The notes: generated from the letters alone by a model not told the origin. A DNA stretch of 64,000 bases from Diphasiastrum complanatum (GCA_029204225.1 CM055102.1:24459390-24523389); one strand, 5' to 3'; positions 39,080 through 51,182 are shown, counted from the stretch's first letter. Program-made: numbers and translations.

Positions 39080-39839
39080 ACCTCCCCTAGTAAGGTATCA
39101 GACCATAGATGCAGGTCATCTCATTTTACTTCTATGAGTGAGAATGAGTTAGTCAGTTACATAAATTAGTTGTCTTCCTCATGACAAGACAGACTCATGG
39201 AGAGATTGGATGTTGATGAGAGGCTCATAGCTCTAGTAGACTGGTTGACTACCCATCGTCCTTTGAGGAGATTCAGTTGACTTTACACCTTTATGGCCGA
39301 GGTGTTTTCCCTTTCCACAAGGGTTTCTTCAGCAAGGGTCCATCCCCCATCCATGCTACTACTGCTAGTGCCTCCTCTTGACATTCTCAAGATAGGGTAG
39401 AGCGTAGGAGGAGCCGCCTTAGTGTCTCCTATTGTAGAAGTTGCAGCGGCGACGATGATCCACCTGAGGTGGTCATGAGTTTCAGCACGTCATCCTAGTG
39501 CATCTCGTTGTAGGAATTCCTTTAGGTCAAGAGACACTTACTCAGAAGACAACACACAAGGCACATGATACTACGACTCCTACATTTGTCACACCTAAGT
39601 ATCCTAGCACCACTTTCACTCCTCATATTTCTCTCTCTACCCCAGACTTTGATTATCTTTCTTATACTCCATGGAGTCAGACCGGTCTGTCTTACCAGGC
39701 CACTCCACCAAATTGGTCTCCCCTCCACACTCTCGCTAGATATTCTCCCCTCCCAACTCCCTCCCAATACTCTCCATCCCGACTCCCCCCTGATACTCTC
39801 CGGATCCCTCCCCTTCTCCGATATTCTCCCATTCCGACT

Positions 39840-39862
39840 CCCCCCCCCCCCCCCCCCCCCCC
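39840..39862. repeat. Poly-C tract in copy B
   Basis: A run of 23 C lies in the proline-coding part of copy B. Confidence 0.95.
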
Positions 39863-40136
39863 AAGTACTCTTCTGACCCAACACCTCCCACCAATATACT
39901 CTAGTCTGTAACACCTCTCCTCTGCCTGAGGCCACTCCCATAGACACTCCCATGGCTGTATCTCCACCAGTTGACATCTTGTCATCATATGACATAGACA
40001 GGGATGGTCGCATAATTGAGAATGCTCATGGTAATTAACACACATTGATTGATATGCCTACTTAAACAACCATAAACTGTTCTTCAAATTCTCCCAGAAT
40101 TCGGCTTCAAGCTAATGTCGAACTGCTCCACCCCCG

Positions 40137-40482
40137 ACTCTGATACCATGTCAAGGATCTTACTGATGGTAGTAGCTAGCTACTTTGGTGGCAAGCAACA
40201 CATCAGTTACATTCATCAAACTACAAGAGAGAGCACACCAAAACCCTAGAGAATATTTTATAAATTGTATTCAAGAAAAGAGATAAAAATATACATATAT
40301 ACAATCTCACCTTTTTGGGAGGTATCATTATATGGCAGTTCGGTCCCCATTACGAGATGTGTGTCCCGACTCTCTATCCACTTACTGAATTATACCATAC
40401 AAGTAACGCAATGTATACCAAACTACTAAAAAGGGTAATACTAGTCAAGTGTTCAGAATAATTGGAATTATCTATTCTAACA
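40137..40482 (-). mobile_element. Minus-strand LTR fragment with primer site
   Basis: On the minus strand an LTR of about 334 bases starts TGTTAGAATAG (40482) and ends CTTGACA (40149), followed directly by TGGTATCAGAG (40147-40137). Some leader sequence may extend to about 40040. No coding region of this element is left. It separates copies B and C. Confidence 0.75.
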
Positions 40483-40556
40483 CTTGCATTAAATATAGTT
40501 GCAATTTGTAAATTGTCTTTGGCTGCTTGCAACATTTATCCCACCCTTCATCCATT

Positions 40557-42291
40557 GTGTCTCGTGACACCTCTCCCAATCAGAGATCTGGTCGCAGTCG
40601 TGGAACATCTCATCTCATTTTTCCTCCATGATTGATGATGAGTTGCTCATGAATGGGGTGTCTCCCTCATGAGCAGACAAACTCAAGGAGAGATTGAGGG
40701 TTCAATGGAAGGCTTGGAATTCCAATAGGTTGGTCGACTACCCATCAGCCTCCTTTCGCTCTAAGGAGATTCAATCTCTACACTCCTTCGGCCGAGGTGT
40801 TTCCCCTTTCCATGAGGGTCTCTCTAGCAAGAACCCCCCCCCCCCCCCCCGCCCCTCCATTATAATGCTAGTGTCTCTTTTCAACATTCTCGATAAAAGA
40901 GAGATCATAGAAGAAGCTACCTCAACAGCTCCTATTGTGGAGGTTGTGATGATGATGTAGCGTTTTAGGCAGTCTCAAGTCCAACACATCCCTCTAGCAG
41001 GCCTTGTCGTAGGAATTCCTTACTTCAAAAAACTCTTACTCAGGAGGCATCATGCATGGTGTATGATACTATTACTCCTGCATCTATCACACTTGAGTAT
41101 CCTGACAGCCCCATACTCACTCCTCACATTTTTTTCTCTTAGCACCCACTACCCCAGATTTCATTTCTCCTATTGGGACTCCATGGCATCGTGGTCCCTC
41201 TTACAGGGCCACTCTACCAACTTTTTCTCCCATTCAAACTCATGCTGGTTACACTCCTATTCAGACTCCTCCCCAACCTTCTCCCTCCAAACTCCTCCCT
41301 CTTGCAAGAATTTCTCCCATTCCACCAACTTCTCCTCGGCTCGATGCCACTCCCCTTGACATTCCCTTTGTTACCTCTCCATCAGCTGACGTCTTGTTGT
41401 TTTATGACCTAGATATGGAGAGGCACATAGTTGTGAGAATGACTATGGTGTCTGTGCATCACTCGCATGAGGCAACTCATGGATGCCATATTCAACAATG
41501 ACATTTTTAAGGAGTGGTGCAAACAAGACAAATTTGACAAGAATTATGTCATTGAACAGTTTTATAGAGAGTTTCCAGTCCCCTCCCATGATATGCAATT
41601 TGATTGAAATTGGATGTTGAGCCACATGGGAAGCATGATGAGCCACCATAGATCGGAGATCCAAGATGAGGTGAAAGCTAGCAAATCTAGGCCACCCCAT
41701 GACTGGAAGTCTGCAAGGAAAGAATACTGAGACAATCCATATCGATTCGAACAACAATGAGATGCAGCTAAAAAGCGACTAGAGACTACGTGGCCTTCTC
41801 ATTTGGGTAGTGGCAGTCAGAGTCATTTTCATGCCCATTTCGTAAGTCTCCTACCCATAAGTTGAATTTGACTATAAGGAAATTCAAATCTTATCTTGCT
41901 AATCTTCTTTCACTATTCTAAATTATTTTTTTACTTTTTTAATTTCTTATCACAATTTTGTCTGTTTATGCAGAAATTTGTCATAAAGCAGTCTCCCGGA
42001 GTACAAGTATGCATATGCTAACAATATGCAATCATTACTAAAATTATTGGAGAGACAAGGAGTGAGAATCGATTGGGATGCTGCTTCTGAGGTATGGCTT
42101 TAAAATAGATTTTAGCCTCACTACATTCATATGGTATGACTATCACTCTCACCACATTTCTTGGAGAACTTATGCATCTTAGTTGCACATAGGTATGCAA
42201 ACATGTATCATAGTCCCAATCCCATGCATCGGAGTCACATGAGTCCGATGTCCATGGCCAGGACGAGGATGACTTAGCTAGATCTGATTAG
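40557..42291 (+). pseudogene. Copy C of the transposase-like gene family (Transposase_24-like domain, three exons)
   Basis: This is the most complete copy. The start codon is GTG at 40557 where copy B has ATG. Exon 1 (to 41841) encodes an Arg/Ser-rich start, an acidic block, a Pro/Ser/Thr-rich run and then a conserved domain at about 41470-41835 (landmarks NDIFKEWCKQDKFDKNY, HHRSEIQDEVKASKSRPP and HLGSGSQSHFHAHF). The spacing HR..., W...W...F..., H..GS.SF..H resembles the plant En/Spm-associated Transposase_24 family; this is from memory and not searched. Intron 1 is 41842-41973, exon 2 41974-42091, intron 2 42092-42192, exon 3 42193-42291. Exon 3 encodes a Ser/His/Asp/Glu-rich tail ending at a TAG. 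In-frame stops and frameshifts make it a pseudogene. Confidence 0.65.
40834..40850. repeat. Poly-C tract in copy C
   Basis: A run of 17 C lies in exon 1 of copy C, at a different place from the poly-C of copy B. Confidence 0.93.
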
Positions 42292-44595
42292 ATGTATCAT
42301 TCTAGCACATACATATGTGCGCTTACTGATTTAGTTTGTAATATATTTATGTACTTGGACTATTTATGTATAACTATTTTGTTAATCATAAGTGCCTTTC
42401 ATTAGTCTTTAATTGCATGAAATGTAACTTCAATATTTGCAAATTTTTTAATAACAATTATAAACAAATGATTTTGCATACTAGCTTAATAAGAAGTGGT
42501 GCAAAAGACTCACGGGGTTGGATGAGTCAATTTCAGGGTAGAATGGAGCCAGTGTACTAGTTTCATTCTATCCTTAAAAATAAAATATAACCTCAAAATA
42601 ATCCTTGGGGAAATCCTTTATTTGATATCTAGAATAACCCTCAAAATGATTCTCTGTATGAACCTCGGAATATCCCTCGAAAAACACTTTTGTGAACAGG
42701 GCCAATCACCTCGGATTTTTTGAGGGATATATCAAGGGGACCTCGAAAAACACTTTTGAGAACAGGGCCAATCACCTCGAATATTTCGAGGGATATGTTG
42801 AGGTACCTCAGAATATTCCTCAAAAAAAACTCTTTTTTTAACGAGACGAAAATATTCTAATATTTCTCGGGCCCCGATGCAAATTTCAAGGGTCTGTTAT
42901 CAAGGGACATATCATTGAATATATGGGCATAATAGGACTTTTCTTTTCTAACTTTTGCTTTAGAAAAGCCTCGATATTAGGGTTAGAAATGTTAAAAAAA
43001 TGTTGTAGTGTGTACACAATGGACTCAATGAAATTCAAATGTCTCAAGAATATTTGCTATTCATCGTGTATCAAAGGAAGAACTTTGTAGAGACCTCTAT
43101 CATGTTAACAGTAAAAAAAAGGTCACAAATAATTTGTTGGGGGGAGATGCAATAACTTCAAAATCACCTAGACTATCAATAAAGATCACAAGAAAGTCTA
43201 CTACCTTGTGTAAAAATTGATGTGAGAAAATTCTATTACCTTTATCTAGAATTAGCGTAAATTGTAAAATTTTGTATTTATAAATAGGTTCATTGAGCTA
43301 GTGGAATGTTTTACTATGATGGACTTTGGTTATAGTTCAAAACATCCTAGGAAAACTTTGAAATTTATTTTGAGAAAAAATAGACACCCCACAAATTAAT
43401 TCAGTTTATGAAAGACTTGAATTTTTTCAACTTATAGGAGAAAAAGTAAGTCACAAAGAATTGGAAAAAAAAAACTTAGCTCATTTCATAAGGCTTTATC
43501 TGGCACAAATTTGCTTTAAAGAACAAAAGTCCATGGGCTTCTTTTTTGTGGAAGGCATTATGAGTGGAAAAAGCTCATGGGTAACATCCATGTAAAGGGC
43601 ACTACACTTGTAGACCACACCTGTTGCCCAAAAAACATTCTTGGTCACTCTAGTGCAGTGGATAAGAATGACTGGTATTGGGGAATGGATTGACCTTTCT
43701 ATCAACTAAAATGGCCAAAAAGTTATGGTGAGGTTTTATGTCGAGACATAATTGAACGATCATTGAACCATTGTAAGGGTCACTATAAAATTCTTTCCCA
43801 AGCATAAAGGATGGCAAGGTTCCTCCTTTCTCTGCTTAAAGTTTTTTTGGGGGGGCTGCATACTTTGATGGTCGAGATATAACTCAACATTCAATTTACT
43901 CAATGGAAAGGTCATTCTAAAATCCTTTTACAAGCAACAAGGATGGCAAGGTTGTTCTCTTGGTATTTTTGAAGTTATCTTATGTGGCACACATTTGACT
44001 TTTTATATGTTTAAAATTTGTTATATAAAAGGTTGTCTCTTTCTTTACTCCCTAGAATTTCCAATGGCTTTTCAATATGTTTGAATAAAAAGTAGTAGGT
44101 GGAATCCTTTATGGTCACAAAGAAGGTCCGCAAACATTCTTGGTCACTAGACTATTGGAGCGGACAAAAAGGACCTCTAAAATCACTCTCTTTACATTCA
44201 CAAAAACTTGCCAGAAGAATCTTAAAGATGATTGCAATTTTTATGTACTATGTAGGCCTAAATCATCATACTTTGTTGAGTTTTGGAACGACTACACTTT
44301 GCAAGGAGGGTCTTTAAACAACGTAAAGTCATTGAGGCTCAACTTTGTCTCGCACTTCAGGCCTATAGTAAACTTCTCTATCATAGGTCATCATGGTACT
44401 TTTAGAAACGAAATGAAATTGTTTACAAGGTTGTTACCACAATGATGTATATGGGGTTGCCATTTCAAAAAGCCCCCTATCTTGCACTACCATGCAGTGC
44501 CTATTATTATATGCTATTAGCAACAATATTTATATTTAATTACAATTTTCTTATTCCACGGAGTCACACTGATCTCACCCAATCATTCAAGTTCA

Positions 44596-44601
<6 letters not shown>
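42292..44601. other. Intergenic stretch; no gene seen
   Basis: No protein family is recognised. The only structure noted is the 66-base duplication and inverted repeat at 42671-42806, listed separately. Confidence 0.5.
42671..42806. repeat. 66-base tandem duplication with an enclosing inverted repeat
   Basis: Two units start CCTCGAAAAACACTTTTG at about 42675 and 42741 and share AACAGGGCCAATCACCTCG. TATCCCTCGAAA at 42671 is the reverse complement of TTTCGAGGGATA at about 42784, so the segment can fold into a hairpin. Confidence 0.8.

Positions 44602-44685
<84 letters not shown>
44602..44685. repeat. GA microsatellite, about 84 bases
   Basis: Uninterrupted GA dinucleotide run. Confidence 0.97.
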
Positions 44686-44690
<5 letters not shown>

Positions 44691-44920
44691 TCTTGACACA
44701 TGAACAAGTTAACAAAAAGGATGTCCAAGAAATAAAGACGAGAGAAGCCAAGAACAACTTGCTCATCACATGATGTACAACATTGTAAAGGGAGGAGCAA
44801 GATGCATGGTAGGATCTTCTTGTGCATTGTCCCACATGGGGCTCGACATTGTAGCATGCTCTCCCATTACCAATACCCTATTCTTGATAGTCCTAGACAT
44901 GAGGACAACGAAGGGATTGA

Positions 44921-45060
<140 letters not shown>

Positions 45061-47179
45061 AATCTAGACTCATGAACTAGATAGCTTCGACAAAAAGAAA
45101 ACGACTTGGGAAGTCAAAAACATGGCCCCCCATCATAGCCACATACAATATTGCACAAGGGGAACATGCTACTTAGGTGGCCTCTTGGTGTGCATCACCC
45201 CACTTGGTGTGCATCATCCCACACGAGGGTAGCCTCTGTGTGCACATCACCCATAGGAGGCTCGGAGACTTGGAGTACATCAACATTCCTATAGTTTACC
45301 AAGTTTTATTATGGCAAGTGAAATCATTAAATTGTTTTTGGGTTTGTTTATTATTGCTATCATTATTTGGATCATGAAATAGGTTAATGGAGTGACCCCC
45401 CAAACCCCCCAAAAGGGGGCAAGGTCGGGGCAGCCTTGAGGGCCCGGGCACCTAATCCTCTGCAGGCACAGTTTATTGTTCTCCACTAAAAGCTTGAGAA
45501 TAAGACCCCCACACCCCCCCCCCCCCCCCCCCCGGGTTCGTATCGAAGAGGAATTTGGATGCTTGTTTTTCACTCATCGTTCTCTCTCTCTTTTTCCTCT
45601 ACCAACAATTTCCTCGAGCAGCTGCTGCTGTCTCCCTTGCTACTTCCTTTCTTCTCGCGATCCATGGAGGGGGGATGGATGGATGGATCTCTCTTTCTAG
45701 CCTGCTACCTAGCCGCTACCATCTCCTACTCCTACTGATGCGCTCCTCTTGCTCTGCAGCTATCGCCTGAATTAATGGGTCTTTTTCTTTCATGCAGCTG
45801 TAGCTGAAAGCTATTATAAGCTCCTTCTTCTGCTTCTGTCACAATTTTTGGTTGCTTCCTGTTCTCAGATTCTGGGCTGCCGACAAGGCTTTCTGTTTGC
45901 CATGCTCTTTGCATCTTGTTTTGTGGGCTCCTGTCTGTTGTTGGCATGCGGCTTCGCTCCTTCTGCTGTAGCTTTTTTGTCCTTGATTGTCCAGATTGAC
46001 TCCCTATAGCTGCATAATGGCCTACTAGCTAGTACCACCTCCTTGTGCTGCATCATATAGAGGATGCTGCCTTGCTAATTGCTTAGCCAAGGTGTTTTGT
46101 TTCGCAGCTCCTTTGTGCTTGCGCTTCATTTTCACATACTTATTGGGATAGGCTACTCTGCATAATGCTGACTGTGTGTTCCTTCATCTTGAAGTACACG
46201 TCTGAAAGGCACAAGCTTTTAACAGAGAGACATACACATAGCTAGCGTGTGCGTGTGTGTGCGTGTGTGTGTGTGTGTGAGAGAGAGAGGTATAGCGGAG
46301 TAAATTTGCAGGACCACTTGACAGATCTTTCGAAGCTAAAAGGTCAGTTGTTGGTTCTTCTGAAGGAAGACGAAAATTCGAGGCTTCTGTTTTTGTTTGG
46401 TAAAGACATTCCTTATTTTGTGCAGCCATTTATGTCTCTTTCAACTGTGACAGATTGATTTCCCTTGTCAGCAACCACTAGAAACTTATAGACTGCATGT
46501 TACTAAATTTTCACTGACTAGAGAGTTTAGATAGCAAAGCTATATTGTCGATCTCAGGAAATAATCTGTTAAAAATCATCAATACTTCGTGTTCAAGTGA
46601 GTGATTAGCTATGAGAGACAAATGAAAATACTCATACGTGGATTTTTGCCTTACAAGTTCCTGATAGTTAATCTATATGTGACTGTAGAGTCTCATTATT
46701 CTTTATAGTATAAAATTCTGTTCAGGTGGATTTCCCTCCTCGTTAAACAGATGTTAATATAATATGATTTGTGTAAGTGTTCAAAAATGATATCCAGGAG
46801 TAATGAATCTATATATCCAGCTGGTTTAAAAGACGGTGTAGACAGTCTTTCACCAGAAGTTCAGGATTTCAGAAAAATGGCCGGATTTTACCTTTTCTCT
46901 ACTTTCTACTAGCAACATTCATTCATCTTAAAACCATCTGCTGGTGGCACTCGCTGCCACCAGAATCACAAATATATATTAAGCCTTTCATTGTCTGCAG
47001 AATTTGATGTATTATATTAATTCAACTACTCTATGACTTCTAGGTGAGGTTATTCAAGTTCCTGATCAACTCCTGAATTTCCCTATTCTGATTGACAATG
47101 TTAGTTTTAAAAATTCAGATCTCTCTCTTTCACTGCTTTTGATACTCTTAGTATAATTATTGTACGTATTGTACAGGCC
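45061..47179 (+). other. Upstream region of the NAC gene
   Basis: This holds no other gene that I recognise. It has a poly-C tract at about 45514-45533, a T- and CT-rich stretch at 45570-45720 of the kind common in plant 5' untranslated regions, and a GT/GA microsatellite at about 46247-46288. TTGTACAG directly before GCC-ATG (47169-47176) could be a 3' splice site of an intron in the 5' untranslated region. I could not place a TATA box or transcription start with confidence. Confidence 0.4.
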
Positions 47180-48613
47180 ATGTCTGTCTTTATGAACGGG
47201 CACTCTAGGGTCCCTCCCGGCTTTAGGTTCCATCCTACCGACGAGGAGCTTGTAGGTTACTACTTGCAGAAGAAAGTAATGTCAAGGAAAATTGATCTGG
47301 ATGTCATCCGCGACATTGATCTTTACAAATTAGAACCTTGGGATCTGCAAGGTAAACATTTCTCCTCACTATGCATATATATATGTATTGTCGTAGCGAC
47401 TTACAGCATCGCTACTGAGCACACCTCCTTGAAACACACAGACTTAAAGCTAGATTACAAGATAATTGATTTCTTGTAGAGCTGTACCTCTGAAACAAAC
47501 TTGGCCAAAATTTGTGGAGACAGAGAGATGCAAAATAGGATCTGCGGAACAGACTGAATGCTATTTCTTCAGTCACAAAGACAAGAAATATCCCACTGGG
47601 ACTCGAACAAACAGAGCCACAACTGCGGGATTCTGGAAAGCAACCGGTAGGGACAAGGCCATTCATACCAACTTCAAGCTCATCGGTATGAGGAAGACGC
47701 TTGTTTTCTACAAAGGCCGAGCTCCTAACGGCGAAAAGACTGACTGGATCATGCACGAGTACAGGCTTGAGGATGAAAACAGCAGCAGTACTAACGGTGG
47801 AAACGTAGGCATCCTGCTCTATCTAAACTCTCTAACCGCTATACGTTATTTGCTTTCTACTAAACTTTCTTTTCAGTCTGTAAGGCATTGAGACCGACCA
47901 AAGAAAGGACAATTTGCTTTTTGGTCTGGATTCCTGTTGCTGATATGCATACATGGATATCTTCACAGGAGGATGGCTGGGTTGTGTGTCGCGTGTTCAA
48001 AAAGCGAACAAGTCAAAAAACTTATCAGCGTGAATCTGCAGCTTGCTTGTACGAAGAACAGAATGTGCTATTCCCCGATGTTGACTCGCCCAAGAAGTTG
48101 ATGATCAATAGAGAAATGGCCAGTTACCATCATCAATTTCTATGCAAGCAAGAGATGCATCTCGATGATTTCAACACCTATCATGATCCTTTCTCCCAGA
48201 TGCCTCAACTTGAAAGCCCAAAAGTTGGCAACCATGCTTCCTTATCATGCCCGTTGAAGGGATTGATTTGTGGTACCGTTATGAGGCCAGAAAATCATCC
48301 ACCACGCTTGTCTTTGGAATGTGAGATAGATGACCATGAACGTATAGAAGACAGTAAATCAGAAATGCAAAATTTCAACAATAAACCAGTCACTGACTGG
48401 AGGATGGTGGACAGACTTGCAGCTTCCCAGCTTAGCCAGGAAATTGCTATGAAAGATCCTATGAGGTATAATTCTGGGGATTCTACTGGCAACAACGCTG
48501 AACTGAGGGATCATGACGTAGCTTTGCTGATGCGGATGAGCAAGGAACAACAACTACCTCAAGAATTCAACGCTGGATCATGTGAAGGTGATCTTTGGAG
48601 CTTTGGAAGGTGA
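47180..48613 (+). CDS. NAC transcription factor of the VND/NST/SMB (VNS) class, three exons
   Basis: Exons are 47180-47351, 47524-47804 and 47969-48613, joined at GT-AG introns of 172 and 164 bases; the product is 365 residues. NAC subdomains run in order: [19 protein letters not shown] (residues 11-29), [59 protein letters not shown] and [11 protein letters not shown] (about 155-165). VNS proteins bind DNA as dimers in the nucleus and switch on water-conducting-cell and secondary-wall programmes. The C-terminal half keeps two marks of the class, [16 protein letters not shown] and the terminal LWSFGR. The intron positions are the usual NAC ones. Met5 is an alternative start. One oddity is Cys70 where most family members have Trp ([11 protein letters not shown]). 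No stop or frameshift is seen, so this is the one gene here likely to work. Confidence 0.92.
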
Positions 48614-49328
48614 AGAAGGTACACGAACTAGCCTGAGCAGCTTTCATGCGTTACCTGCAGATGTAATAGGTTCGTAAATACTGTTTGTCGAATTTCACTC
48701 GTCGCCGTTATAAATGTGAATGTCAATGCAGCAACTTCACCTTGGGATGCTAGATGAGCCCAACTATCTTTAACTTTGCTAAGCTCATATGAAAGTTAAT
48801 TGTTGGCAGCTATTGTGCTTCTGCAAAAGAAAACTGCTGACTAATTATGATCGCACGCCGCATAGGGCTTCAAAGCCGTGAAATTACACTTGATCCATCC
48901 TTTATGAGAGCATTCTTTGTTTTCAACTACCAAGCTTTTACAATGTAGCTGAAGATCTATATCATATTAGCTCACTGCAACTTACTAAGTATGATGACAT
49001 ACAGCGCTATCATAGTCATCATGCACGTACATTTAAATTCTGGTGCTTCAAGGAAAATTTGTTGTTGAAGTTTTAGAGCTCGGCCTCAATGTCTACTCTT
49101 GGTTGATACTTTGTCAATTTATAACTGCATCCAAGCCTTCCATGAAATGTACTTACTGCCCTTTAATTTTGTACAAGATTTTTCGAGTTCCTGACTCTTG
49201 ACGATGCTTGCGTTTTCTCTAGCTGGTAATTTTTGGCAACTACAGCAGTACTGAACCCAAAGCTTACTCCAAATCATCTACAGGAAGCTTGTGATGAAAG
49301 GAAATGCTACAATCATTCAGAGCTCTCT

Positions 49329-49329
<1 letters not shown>

Positions 49330-49406
<77 letters not shown>

Positions 49407-49431
49407 TACACACACACACACACACACACAA
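49330..49431. repeat. Compound CA/CT/CA microsatellite
   Basis: A CA run (about 49331-49368), a CT run (about 49369-49402) and a second CA run follow each other. Confidence 0.96.
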
Positions 49432-49835
49432 ACACATCTTGTGATCACTGCTGGGAAACCTTTTTTTGAGTTATGTTCAAAAAATAGGCAATTTTAAAAA
49501 TTTTAAACAATTTTATAATATTAATTTTTGAGAATGAGTGCCAATTCCATTCCTATACTTTGCCCATTTTTTGAGCAATGCTATTTATTTTTTTAACCAT
49601 TGAAAATTTTGAAATACGTGCACTTGTGTTATAATTATTATGTACTATTGTTAACACTATACATTACTCTCTTAAGTATGTACGTTTTTGGTACACAAGA
49701 CCTAATTGAGTCAGGGGAGTTGGCTAAGCCCTTAGCTTGGGAGGTCAAGATTCAAGATTTGTGAAATTGCTTTCACACAAGAGAAGGGGCCAATATTGAC
49801 ATTGAGTCACATTTACATCCCTCCTCCATCAGCCC

Positions 49836-49971
49836 CTTCATCTCTATCCATCACCCCCCTTTTTCTACACACAAACCTATCTTCATCTCTATCCATCAAC
49901 CCTCCCTTTTCCACACACAAACCTATCTTCATCTCTATCCATCACCCCCCTTTTCCATGAACAAACCTATC
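49836..49971. repeat. Three tandem units of about 45 bases
   Basis: Units begin CTTCATCTCTATCCATCA near 49836, 49881 and 49927 and end ACAAACCTAT. Confidence 0.88.
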
Positions 49972-51097
49972 GGGGAGACCTTTGTTCTTTGTTCTCTATC
50001 ATATATGAGCCACAAGGAAGTTCTCGTGCCTAAAAATTTTAAATTTGAACAGCTCCCAAAAAAAAGGGGCCCTAGGACATCTGGAGATGCCAGGAAGTAC
50101 TCCATGGCATTTCCGCTTAACCCATATTAGCATTTTTAATTCCAATTCATCTACCACATGGGAGGCCTCACTTTTTTGTGTGAATTGGGGTAAAGGTCTT
50201 CCTCCTTTTATATCCAATGAACATTGAGTTTGTTGACAAATATGCATGCCCCACGACTATGTGTAAAAACACGCCAAAGTGTAGACAAAAAGGAGTAATA
50301 TTCTAAAAACTAGAGATACCCTTAATTATGTAGACTAGTTGACCTAGTTATAGGTTAACACTCCTTACTTGAGATGATGCAATTCCCACCTTAAGGGTGT
50401 TGTAAAGACAAAACATTTCTAAAAATTATATGTGCTCTTGGGTGCTCAAACTTGTGCCTACAACTCTAAATTTTTTCTCTTTTTCTCTCTATCTCTTTAT
50501 CTCTATCTTAATGCCAAGATGATGTTTTTTGCTTTTGTGTGGATCATATTTCACCTACTTCAATCTTATAGCGCTTCTAATTATCACATTTCTTTTAGAA
50601 TTTTTCAAGGGACAACCCAATTATACCCAACATTTAGAGGAGCCACACATTGTCAACCTTTTTCCATTGGAATATTTATGCAACTAGTACTAACCAATCA
50701 AAAAACTTGTGGGAGATACCCACTATAATGTTTCCTTGAAAGGTCCTTCTCAAACACTTGCCAAGTTGTGATTCCATATCATGTTCACTTAATGCATGTG
50801 TCTTGTCATGACAGGTAAGGCTACTTATGTGTCTCATCATGACATATTAGGACGGCTAAAAGTCTAATAGGTTTTGTAGTTGAGGGAAAAAAATCAGCGT
50901 GCCTGTGCCTGTGTCTGCATAAAGGATTGGCATGGAAAATTGCTTCACATTATTGAAGATGATTAAATCTTGAGGTTGCCCTTCCTCAAATATACAAAGT
51001 TTCTCGTAAAACATTGAACCTCAGACTTGGCCCATTAACTTCCAAGTGCTAAGGACTTGGCAAGGATGGCCCTATACTATGGGCCTTGCCCCGACAA

Positions 51098-51100
<3 letters not shown>

Positions 51101-51178
<78 letters not shown>
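51101..51178. repeat. CT then TA microsatellite
   Basis: A CT run of about 30 bases is followed by a TA run of about 44 bases, just before the foldback elements. Confidence 0.96.

Positions 51179-51182
<4 letters not shown>

Larger units (their letters stand above)
37570..40040 (+). pseudogene. Copy B of the transposase-like gene family, split by a copia insertion
   Basis: The upstream sequence and start (ATG at 37602, reading MSRGT) match copy C. Five codons later a copia element intervenes (37619-39079), and the gene resumes at 39080. The rest aligns with copies A and C: SASS-HSQDR near 39382, an acidic CSGDDDPPEVVMS block near 39440, and a Pro/Tyr/Ser-rich run with YSP-PTP repeats (39650-39840). 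A poly-C tract at 39840-39862 follows, then the block ATPIDTPMAVSPPVDILSSYDID at 39932-40000 (given here only as landmarks). Similarity ends near 40035, before the conserved domain and introns seen in copy C. Frameshifts and stops are frequent. Confidence 0.7.
48614..51100. other. Downstream of NAC gene; intergenic with simple repeats
   Basis: The first few hundred bases should hold the NAC 3' untranslated region; no clear polyadenylation signal was chosen. The rest has simple repeats listed separately and, at 49715-49800, a stretch with tRNA-like A-box and B-box phrases that could be a SINE head. No gene is recognised. Confidence 0.45.

Noticed and set aside
39522-40013. 163-codon Gly/Arg-rich frame on the minus strand
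   Set aside because: It is the antisense of the proline-rich exon and poly-C of copy B; the plus strand has the conserved coding pattern.
44140-44445. 101-codon frame with fairly normal composition
   Set aside because: It overlaps another open frame in a different phase, and has no recognisable motif or splice context.
45476-45770. Open frames upstream of the NAC gene
   Set aside because: They begin in poly-C and run through a CT-rich, probably untranslated leader; no conserved motif.
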